Shown: positions 1 to 4,065 of the stretch, in pieces
Layout: each line of letters starts with the position of its first letter
Numbering within the stretch: position 1 is the first letter of the stretch
Source: Pseudorhodobacter antarcticus
GTDB lineage: Bacteria > Pseudomonadota > Alphaproteobacteria > Rhodobacterales > Rhodobacteraceae
Length of the DNA: 9,048 nucleotides
Direction: 5' to 3'
Assembly: GCA_945861995.1 (NCBI GenBank)
Contig: CAMAWZ010000081.1
Span: 1-9,048 of the forward strand
Notes under the pieces: generated by a model
Seen by the model: only the letters and a program-made list of their open reading frames with translations
What the model was told of the DNA's origin: nothing
The model's database searches: none
Translations under genes and position numbers: made by a program

Positions 1-1544
1 CTGGCGCGCATGTGGTGCGGCTGGAGCAGAATTATAGATCTTCAAAGCATATTCTGGCGGCGGCAAATGGGGTGATTGCGCAGAATAAATCGCGCCTTGG
101 CAAGACGCTGTTCACCGAAAAGGCGGGCGAAAAGCTGCGCCTGACGGGATATTGGGACGGCGAGGATGAGGCGCGCGCCATTGGCGAGACGATCGAGGGC
201 GCGCAGCGTGGCAGGGGCGTGCCGCGCGACTATTCCTTGGATGATATGGCCATTCTGGTACGCGCATCGCACCAAATGCGGGCGTTTGAAGACCGCTTTC
301 TTACAATCGGGCTGCCCTACCGCGTGATCGGGGGGCCGCGCTTTTATGAGCGGGCCGAAATTCGCGATGCTATGGCATATTTCCGCCTTGTGATCAGCCC
401 CGAAGATGATTTGGCGTTTGAACGCATCATCAACCTGCCCAAGCGCGGGCTTGGGGATGTGGCCATTCAAAAAATCCAAACCACCGCGCGGTCGGTGGGG
501 GCGAACCTTTTGGACGGCGCGCGCGCGCTGCTGGCGCAGGGCGGTTTGGGCGGCAAGGGGGCCGCGCAACTGCGCCTGTTTATTGATAATATGGATCGCT
601 GGCATGGGCTGCTGGCGGGGGCCACTGCGGGGCAGGGCGATGTTGTCGAAGGGCTGATTGAACCGCTGACCCCCACCAAATCGCTGACCCATATCGCGCT
701 GGCGCAAATGATTTTGGACGAGTCTGGCTATACCGCCATGTGGCAAAACGAAAAAACGCCCGAGGCAGAGGGGCGCTTGGAAAACCTGAAAGAACTGATC
801 AAGGCGCTGGATAGCTTTGATAGCCTGCAAGGGTTTTTGGAACATGTCAGCCTGATTATGGACAACGAATCCGAAGAATCGGCGGAAAAGGTCACGATCA
901 TGACCCTGCACGCTGCCAAGGGGTTGGAATTTCCTGTGGTGTTTTTGCCCGGTTGGGAAGAAGGGCTTTTCCCCAGCCAGCGCAGCATGGACGAATCGGG
1001 CCAAAAAGGCCTAGAGGAAGAACGCCGCCTTGCTTATGTGGGCATCACGCGGGCAGAAGAATTGTGCTATATCTCATTTGCCAGCAATCGCCGTGTTTAT
1101 GGCCAATGGCAAAGCCAATTGCCTAGCAGATTTATCGATGAATTGCCTGCTGGCAATGTAGATGTGCAAACCCCGCCCAGCCTGAACGGCGGCGCATATG
1201 GGGCTGCGGCCCCCAGCTTTTCGGCTGCCTTTGAAGGCCGCGTGGCAAATGCCGATAGCTATGACAGCCCCGGTTGGCGGCGGATGCAAGACCGTGGCAA
1301 CCAGCGCGGCACATCGCAGCCGCGCGAGGCGCGCAATATGACAATTGATGCGCAAGTGGTGTCGGCCTACGGCACTGGCGATAGGGTGTTTCATCAAAAA
1401 TTCGGCTATGGCGAGGTGATCGCGACCGAAGGCAATAAGCTGATCGTGGAATTTGACCATGCGGGCGAAAAGCACGTGGTGGCAAGCTGGGTGATCCCCG
1501 CCCATCAGGCCGAAACCGCGTCCAGTGACGACGTGCCGTTCTAA
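1..1544 (+). CDS. uvrD: DNA helicase II, UvrD/PcrA family (3' part, 5' end outside the window)
   Basis: Superfamily 1 ATP-dependent 3'-5' DNA helicase that acts in nucleotide excision repair, mismatch repair and clearing of replication or transcription blocks. The frame is open to the left edge, so the start codon and the Walker A and B motifs lie upstream. Visible are motif IV (RLEQNYRSS, about 18-44), the 2A/2B region with INLPKRGLGDVAI (about 429-467), motif V (TLHAAKGLEF, 903-932), and motif VI (EEERRLAYVGITRAEE, 1014-1061). A C-terminal Tudor-like segment beginning GDRVFHQKFGYGEV (1377 onward) is typical of PcrA/UvrD and contacts RNA polymerase in studied homologues. It is preceded by a low-complexity Gly/Ala/Ser linker. 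The gene ends with TAA at 1542-1544 and converges on the reverse-strand sRNA array. Rep is less likely because of the Tudor-like tail. No frameshift is seen. Confidence 0.96.
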   Translation, partial: GAHVVRLEQNYRSSKHILAAANGVIAQNKSRLGKTLFTEKAGEKLRLTGYWDGEDEARAIGETIEGAQRGRGVPRDYSLDDMAILVRASHQMRAFEDRFLTIGLPYRVIGGPRFYERAEIRDAMAYFRLVISPEDDLAFERIINLPKRGLGDVAIQKIQTTARSVGANLLDGARALLAQGGLGGKGAAQLRLFIDNMDRWHGLLAGATAGQGDVVEGLIEPLTPTKSLTHIALAQMILDESGYTAMWQNEKTPEAEGRLENLKELIKALDSFDSLQGFLEHVSLIMDNESEESAEKVTIMTLHAAKGLEFPVVFLPGWEEGLFPSQRSMDESGQKGLEEERRLAYVGITRAEELCYISFASNRRVYGQWQSQLPSRFIDELPAGNVDVQTPPSLNGGAYGAAAPSFSAAFEGRVANADSYDSPGWRRMQDRGNQRGTSQPREARNMTIDAQVVSAYGTGDRVFHQKFGYGEVIATEGNKLIVEFDHAGEKHVVASWVIPAHQAETASSDDVPF

Positions 1545-1563
1545 GGCGCGGCAAGCGGCGCCT
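1544..1563 (+). terminator. Weak stem-loop after uvrD
   Basis: AGGCGC (1544-1549) pairs perfectly with GCGCCT (1558-1563) around an 8-base loop, starting at the last base of the uvrD stop codon. The sequence that follows is A/T-rich but has no T run, so at best this is an inefficient intrinsic terminator or an mRNA 3'-end stabiliser. It could also matter only on the opposite strand. Confidence 0.3.
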
Positions 1564-1590
1564 ATCTAGTCTAATAAATTCAAACTGTCT

Positions 1591-1629
1591 GAAAAGACAA
1601 ACGGCACCCCGTGGGAGGACGGGGTGCCG
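1591..1629 (-). terminator. Distal terminator of the sRNA array
   Basis: The perfect 10-bp CGGCACCCCG/CGGGGTGCCG stem with an 8-nt loop is followed on the minus strand by TTTGTCTTTTC (1601-1591). On the plus strand the same hairpin is followed by AATATG with no T run. It therefore works, if at all, for the reverse-strand transcript and not for uvrD. Confidence 0.65.
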
Positions 1630-1664
1630 AATATGCGCGCACTGTGGGAGGACAGCGTTCGCGC
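1591..1664 (-). ncRNA. CcsR-like unit 3 (hairpins 2 and 1)
   Basis: Hairpin 2 has an outer GCGCG/CGCGC helix (1635-1639 with 1660-1664), an internal loop, and an inner CTGT/ACAG helix (1642-1645 with 1652-1655) closing the loop CCUCCC. Hairpin 1 has a perfect 10-bp stem (1602-1611 with 1620-1629) and the loop UCCUCCCA. A T-rich tract follows on the minus strand, making this the distal end of the array. Confidence 0.72.
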
Positions 1665-1668
1665 AAGG

Positions 1669-1733
1669 TGGCCATCTGGGGAGGAGGATCAGATGACCGT
1701 CCCACAGCGCCAAGGGAGGGAGGGCGCGGTGGA
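1669..1733 (-). ncRNA. CcsR-like unit 2 (hairpins 4 and 3)
   Basis: Hairpin 4 pairs 1702-1705 with 1729-1732 (CCAC/GTGG) and 1707-1711 with 1723-1727 (GCGCC/GGCGC), with one mismatch between the two helices. Its loop region reads CCCUCCCUCCC on the minus strand. Hairpin 3 has a perfect 6-bp CATCTG/CAGATG stem (1673-1678 with 1690-1695) and the loop AUCCUCCUCCC, the only exact copy of the CCUCCUCCC hallmark in the array. No U run follows, so the 3' end would have to come from RNase processing. Confidence 0.72.
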
Positions 1734-1742
1734 AACCGTTAT

Positions 1743-1783
1743 AAAAAGGCGGCGGCGCGAGGGAGGGAGAAGCGCGCCGCCGC
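1743..1783 (-). terminator. Internal intrinsic terminator after CcsR-like unit 1
   Basis: On the minus strand an 11-bp GC-only stem is followed by C and then UUUUU. This lies inside the array, between unit 1 and unit 2. If it works, it would give a short DUF1127-plus-unit-1 transcript and let only part of the polymerases reach units 2 and 3. Confidence 0.6.
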
Positions 1784-1815
1784 GCCATGATTGGCCCCAA
1801 GGAGGAGGGCCTTTC
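1743..1815 (-). ncRNA. CcsR-like unit 1 (hairpins 6 and 5)
   Basis: The first hairpin after the DUF1127 stop has a 5-bp GGCCC/GGGCC stem (1807-1811 with 1793-1797) and the 9-nt loop UCCUCCUUG. The second has an 11-bp uninterrupted GC stem (1773-1783 with 1749-1759) and the 13-nt loop CUUCUCCCUCCCU. One base later comes a run of five U (1747-1743), so the second hairpin is also a good intrinsic terminator. The RNA ends are not known; the limits given are the hairpins plus the U run. Confidence 0.75.
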
Positions 1816-1820
1816 AGGAA

Positions 1821-2039
1821 TTACTTGGTGCCGTAGGCCGCCTCAAAAGCGATGTCGCCCACAATGGCGCGGTGAATGCCCAGATCGGCCAAATCGCGGT
1901 CCGACAGGCTGTTCAGCTCGCGCAGCGTGGTTAGGTACACTTGGCGCTGACGCAGTGCTGCGGTGATCCCTGCGGTTGCTGCCAGAACGCGCGACAGAAG
2001 CGAGATTTGCGAAGAACGGGTTGCGGTGACGTATGCCAT
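1821..2039 (-). CDS. ccaF1: DUF1127 small protein, CcaF1-like (72 aa)
   Basis: A small basic protein. Its C-terminal half, LRELNSLSDRDLADLGIHR followed by an EAAYG-type end, is the DUF1127 (YjiS-like) signature; the N-terminal third is a short Ala/Leu-rich segment. The start is placed at the ATG complementary to 2037-2039 because GAGG lies 5 nt upstream (complement of 2045-2048) and the protein then begins MAYVTATRSS, a usual DUF1127 N-terminus. An in-frame ATG at 2108 would add 23 residues with no family resemblance. In R. sphaeroides the DUF1127 protein encoded with the CcsR RNAs, CcaF1, is reported to bind RNA and to affect sRNA maturation and turnover. The same arrangement here, stop codon directly followed by the hairpin array, is the reason for the name. 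The role is inferred from that synteny, not from catalytic residues. Confidence 0.85.
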   Translation of the reverse strand: MAYVTATRSSQISLLSRVLAATAGITAALRQRQVYLTTLRELNSLSDRDLADLGIHRAIVGDIAFEAAYGTK

Positions 2040-2110
2040 GGTAGCCTCACTATTTTTCTTGGCGCGGTGCTTTGGCAGCATGCCGTGGCAGTATTTGCGC
2101 TGATGCAACG

Positions 2111-2139
2111 AATATGCCCCTTATGCTGCACCTGCACAA
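2111..2139 (-). promoter_or_regulatory. Candidate promoter of the DUF1127-sRNA unit
   Basis: On the minus strand TTGTGC (2139-2134) and CATATT (2116-2111) stand 17 nt apart, giving a predicted start near 2104 and a leader of about 65 nt. The -10 element with preceding GGGG resembles heat-shock-type (RpoH) promoters, which drive the homologous locus in R. sphaeroides, but the -35 TTGTGC is not the classic CTTGAA. It is a visual match only. Confidence 0.4.
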
Positions 2140-2359
2140 TCCCGCACCCGCGCAATGCCGTCATGCAGCGCGCGCATGGCTGATCGTCACGAATTTGTCA
2201 TAAATTACAAGGCGTTCGCCTAACAAATACGCAGTATGTGAAAATTTCCCTGCGGTGATGCACAATGCTGCAGATGCGAGGGTTGCGCTAACATATTGCT
2301 TTGACCTTGTTCTTTTGGGAAAAACGCACAATTTGGCATTGGCAGGCAAGGAGCATAGC
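2140..2359. other. Divergent intergenic region between ccaF1-like gene and apbC
   Basis: About 320 bp separate the two divergent start codons. The apbC-side part is A/T-richer than the genes. The best apbC -35-like element is TTGACC (2301-2306), but no convincing -10 sits 16-18 bp downstream; CACAAT (2327-2332) is 20 bp away. A short GGCG-TT-CGCC inverted repeat lies at 2211-2220. No further gene is supported: small frames here have no ribosome binding site or family resemblance. Confidence 0.5.
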
Positions 2360-3466
2360 ATGACAATCGATCGCAGCGCTGTTTTAACCATTTTGGATAC
2401 AATCTTAACGCCTGACGGCCGATCTTTGGCGGCGCGCGACGTGGTGCGCGCCTTGGATATTCAGGACGGTGCGGTACGATTCGTGATCGAGGCCGCCAGC
2501 CCTGACGAAGCGCGCGCGCTGCAAAGCGCATCATCGCAGGCAGAGGCCGCGATTAAGGCGGCAGGGGCCGCGTCGGTGCAGATTGTGATGACGGCGCATG
2601 GCCCCGCCGCAAAAGCTGCCCCAAAAGCCGCCCCACAAGCCGCCCCGCCAAACTTGGGCGGCGGCGTGAAAATTGGCCAGCATCCCACCCCGCACCAAGG
2701 CGGGCCAGCCCCGATTGCGGGGATTGCGCGCATTATCGCAGTGGGGTCGGGCAAGGGCGGGGTTGGCAAATCGACTGTGTCGTCTAACCTTGCCGTGGCC
2801 TTGGCGCGGGCAGGGCGGCGCGTGGGGCTGCTGGACGCTGATATTTACGGCCCCAGCCAGCCGCGCATGATGGGCGTGTCTAAACGCCCCGCCAGCCCTG
2901 ATGGCAAAACCATTGAACCTTTGCAGGCGCATGGCGTGACGATGATGTCGATTGGCCTGATGCTGAAAGAAGACGAGGCGGTGATTTGGCGCGGCCCGAT
3001 GCTGATGGGCGCGCTGCAACAACTGCTGACGCAGGTGGCGTGGGGCACACTGGATGTTCTGATCATTGATTTGCCGCCAGGCACGGGCGATGTGCAGCTT
3101 TCCTTGTGCCAACGTACGCAGCTCTCAGGTGCGATTGTGGTATCTACCCCACAAGATGTGGCCCTGCTGGATGCCCGCAAGGCGCTGGATATGTTTGCCA
3201 AGCTGAAGACGCCCGTGCTGGGTCTGATTGAAAATATGTCGACCTATATTTGCCCAAATTGCGGGCACGAGGCGCATTTGTTTGGACATGGCGGCGTGGC
3301 GGCCGAGGCGCAGCGGCAAGACTTGCCCTTCCTTGGGGAATTGCCGCTGTCGATTGATGTGCGCCTTGCGGGGGATGCCGGCGCGCCGATTGCACTGGGC
3401 GATAGCGCTACCGCGCAGGCCTATGCCCGTTTGGCGCAGCGGTTGATCGGCGGCGGGATGGCGTGA
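2360..3466 (+). CDS. apbC: Mrp/ApbC iron-sulfur cluster carrier ATPase (368 aa)
   Basis: A cytoplasmic P-loop ATPase of the Mrp/Nbp35/ApbC family that holds a 4Fe-4S cluster and delivers it to target apoproteins. Residues about 6-60 form the N-terminal MIP18-like (DUF59) domain. An Ala/Pro-rich linker spans about residues 83-105. The deviant Walker A motif GSGKGGVGKST is at residues 129-139 (K132 and K137). DADIYGPSQ and a DLPPGTGDVQLS segment (switch II region) follow. The cluster-binding CPNC motif is at C298-C301, in ENMSTYICPNCG. The ATG at 2360 is chosen because AAGGAG (2348-2353) sits 6 nt upstream and the protein then begins directly with the MIP18 domain; an ATG at 2255 would add 35 residues unlike the family. 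It is monocistronic by appearance, with a strong terminator 35 nt after the stop. Confidence 0.95.
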   Translation: MTIDRSAVLTILDTILTPDGRSLAARDVVRALDIQDGAVRFVIEAASPDEARALQSASSQAEAAIKAAGAASVQIVMTAHGPAAKAAPKAAPQAAPPNLGGGVKIGQHPTPHQGGPAPIAGIARIIAVGSGKGGVGKSTVSSNLAVALARAGRRVGLLDADIYGPSQPRMMGVSKRPASPDGKTIEPLQAHGVTMMSIGLMLKEDEAVIWRGPMLMGALQQLLTQVAWGTLDVLIIDLPPGTGDVQLSLCQRTQLSGAIVVSTPQDVALLDARKALDMFAKLKTPVLGLIENMSTYICPNCGHEAHLFGHGGVAAEAQRQDLPFLGELPLSIDVRLAGDAGAPIALGDSATAQAYARLAQRLIGGGMA

Positions 3467-3500
3467 CGGCGCAATCTGGGAATTCATGGGATACAGATGG

Positions 3501-3527
3501 AAAATCGGGCCTTGTGCCCGATTTTTT
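3501..3527 (+). terminator. Intrinsic terminator of apbC
   Basis: AAAATCGGGC (3501-3510) and GCCCGATTTT (3516-3525) form a perfect 10-bp stem around the loop CTTGT. The 3' arm runs into six T (3522-3527), then GTTT. It is nearly symmetrical, with A's before the stem, so it could also act on the minus strand, where no gene would use it. Confidence 0.92.
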
Positions 3528-3608
3528 GTTTGAATCGGTATTGAATCTGCGACAAATGGCAGTGTGGCGCAGGGATTTGCGGGGCCAAAGCGCCAGAATC
3601 CCTAAAAA

Positions 3609-3622
3609 GTGAAAAAATTCAC
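3609..3622. repeat. 14-bp inverted repeat GTGAA-N4-TTCAC
   Basis: GTGAA and TTCAC are perfect inverted arms around AAAA. It lies about 100 bp upstream of the predicted dcw -35 element, at the edge of the phased AT-rich repeats. It has the form of a dimeric regulator's operator, but I do not recognise the regulator. Confidence 0.35.
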
Positions 3623-3640
3623 GTCAAGGTTAACTTACTA

Positions 3641-3707
3641 TATATAGCGGCAAAATGGCTGATATAGGCAAAAAATGGCCGATATATTGATTTTGATGAC
3701 GCTATAT
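3641..3707. repeat. Phased 20-bp AT-rich repeats upstream of the dcw promoter
   Basis: ATATA occurs at 3642, 3662 and 3682, and TATAT at 3703, so the spacing is close to exactly 20 bp. The first two units (3642-3661 and 3662-3681) match at 15 of 20 positions (ATATAG...AAAATGGC.G); the third shares the ATATA start and a similar end. The block ends 14 bp before the -35 element. Two helical turns per unit puts every copy on the same DNA face, fitting tandem protein sites or intrinsic bending. TATATA at 3641-3646, with TTCACG 17 bp upstream, could also be a second promoter's -10. Confidence 0.55.
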
Positions 3708-3721
3708 CTTGTGCTAACCCC

Positions 3722-3750
3722 TTGCTGTAAACCAGATATTCCGCTATTTC
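3722..3750 (+). promoter_or_regulatory. Predicted sigma70-type promoter of the dcw cluster and UpsM-like RNA
   Basis: TTGCTG (3722-3727) and TATTTC (3745-3750) are separated by exactly 17 bp, giving a start near 3757, about 310 nt before mraZ. The choice is strengthened by the TGGG boxes beginning at the last base of the -10 and covering the start site, as expected for an autorepressor. A weaker alternative lies upstream (TTCACG 3618-3623, TATATA 3641-3646). Confidence 0.62.
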
Positions 3751-3783
3751 CCAAAAAAACCCATTGCATCCCATAAAGGCCCA
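3750..3783. promoter_or_regulatory. MraZ operator: four TGGG boxes at 10-bp spacing
   Basis: CCCA (TGGG on the minus strand) starts at 3750, 3760, 3770 and 3780, exactly 10 bp apart. Read on the minus strand this is TGGGC, TGGGA, TGGGT and TGGGA, each separated by 5 nt. E. coli MraZ is known to bind TGGGN repeats separated by 5 nt upstream of its own gene, so both spacing and box agree. The boxes begin at the -10 and run across the predicted start site, a position that favours repression. One box per helical turn fits binding by adjacent subunits of the ring-shaped MraZ oligomer. Confidence 0.85.
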
Positions 3784-4017
3784 TGGCATAGACGTGTCAT
3801 CGGAAAGCGGCAAAGACAGGTAAGGGGCGCATAAAGACCCCGTAAACCGAAAAAAATCTGAGGCAGTTTTCATACAGGCATCCGCCTTTCCGATATTTAG
3901 ATCCGGCGCGCTGGCGAGCAGACATCATTCCCCAGATGGCCCGCGCAGCAGGACGCCCAGCGATGGGACAGGCGACGGGTCGAGCAGTGGCAGCAGCTCG
4001 GCCCGTCTTTTCTTTTT
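3757..4017 (+). ncRNA. UpsM-like sRNA / long 5' leader of the dcw cluster
   Basis: Between the predicted start (about 3757) and mraZ lies a leader with no convincing coding sequence that ends in a strong intrinsic terminator. R. sphaeroides has the same arrangement: the sRNA UpsM arises by premature termination in an unusually long mraZ leader. The RNA here would be about 260 nt. Visible structure includes a long-range 12-bp helix with one bulged base (3799-3810 with 3882-3894), a GGGG/CCCC hairpin inside it (3824-3827 with 3838-3841), and the terminator stem at 3974-4007. The first 27 nt carry the MraZ boxes. The 5' end is inferred; the 3' end is well supported by sequence. Function in trans cannot be judged from one sequence. 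Confidence 0.78.
3974..4017 (+). terminator. Intrinsic terminator in the mraZ leader (3' end of the UpsM-like RNA)
   Basis: GACGGG-T-CGAGC (3974-3985) pairs with GCTCG-G-CCCGTC (3996-4007): 11 Watson-Crick pairs plus one U-G pair, around a 10-nt loop. TTTTCTTTTT follows at once (4008-4017). It lies about 50 nt before mraZ in the same direction, so it must be passed or suppressed for the whole division cluster to be expressed. Confidence 0.9.
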
Positions 4018-4018
4018 C

Positions 4019-4045
4019 GGGGCCCAAGGTTTCAAACTTGGCCCC
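4019..4045 (+). promoter_or_regulatory. Second stem-loop between leader terminator and mraZ ribosome binding site
   Basis: GGGGCC-C-AAG (4019-4028) pairs with CTTGGCCCC (4037-4045), with one bulged C, around GTTTCAAA. No T run follows, so it is not a terminator. It ends 7 nt before the mraZ AGGAG and may protect the 5' end of a processed mraZ mRNA or affect ribosome access. Confidence 0.5.
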
Positions 4046-4052
4046 AGATGAT

Positions 4053-4057
4053 AGGAG
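4053..4057 (+). promoter_or_regulatory. mraZ Shine-Dalgarno that decides a GTG start
   Basis: AGGAG lies 8 nt before GTG at 4066. The alternative ATG at 4048 lies upstream of this AGGAG and has no Shine-Dalgarno of its own (preceding bases CTTGGCCCCAG). Confidence 0.75.
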
Positions 4058-4065
4058 CACTGGCT

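Larger units (their letters stand above)
1593..1820 (-). ncRNA. Tandem array of six CCUCC-loop hairpins: CcsR/'cuckoo'-type sRNA cluster
   Basis: Read on the minus strand directly after the DUF1127 stop codon, six stem-loops follow one another: 1811-1793, 1783-1749, 1732-1702, 1695-1673, 1664-1635 and 1629-1602. Every loop is rich in CCUCC/CUCCC: UCCUCCUUG, CUUCUCCCUCCCU, a CCCUCCCUCCC run, AUCCUCCUCCC (the exact CCUCCUCCC motif), CCUCCC and UCCUCCCA. Rhodobacter sphaeroides carries four homologous sRNAs (CcsR1-4), each with two GC-rich stem-loops holding this motif, downstream of a DUF1127 gene and cotranscribed with it. Here the hairpins group into three pairs, suggesting three such RNAs. 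The array ends in a T-rich tract (TTTGTCTTTTC, minus strand, 1601-1591). Stems and motifs are read directly; homology and processing are inferred. Confidence 0.86.

Noticed and set aside
42..1004. Long reverse-strand open frame (320 codons) opposite uvrD
   Set aside because: It is a shadow of uvrD: the plus strand has several helicase motifs in order, while the reverse product has no recognisable domain and is rich in Arg/Pro/Gln as expected from antisense GC-rich DNA.
1132..1800. Reverse-strand open frame across the uvrD 3' end and the hairpin array
   Set aside because: It overlaps both the confirmed uvrD Tudor region and the sRNA hairpins, and its product is Arg/Pro-rich low-complexity sequence without a ribosome binding site.
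1646..1806. Repeated GGGAGG/GGAGGAGG on the plus strand as a run of Shine-Dalgarno sites or a G-quadruplex
   Set aside because: Each lies exactly in a hairpin loop flanked by complementary arms, and the neighbouring DUF1127 gene is on the other strand, so the minus-strand CCUCC loop reading explains them better.
1602..1820. CRISPR array
   Set aside because: Repeats are short loop motifs of 6-10 nt on unrelated stems; there are no constant repeats of 23 nt or more, no regular spacers and no cas genes.
1624..1836. Plus-strand 70-codon open frame inside the array
   Set aside because: The GGAGG repeats that look like ribosome binding sites are the complements of the sRNA loops, and the product (GREGAVE, RRRREGG) only reflects the repeats.
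2255..2359. Upstream ATG for apbC adding 35 residues
   Set aside because: It has no ribosome binding site and adds sequence unlike Mrp proteins, while ATG 2360 has AAGGAG at 6 nt.
3630..3644. CtrA site (TTAA-N7-TTAA) near GGTTAAC
   Set aside because: The first half TTAA (3630-3633) is present but the position seven bases on reads TATA, so the full motif is missing.
3619..3873. Reverse-strand 84-codon frame in the mraZ leader
   Set aside because: It spans the promoter, MraZ boxes and repeats, has no family resemblance, and its start lies within the structured leader on the opposite strand.
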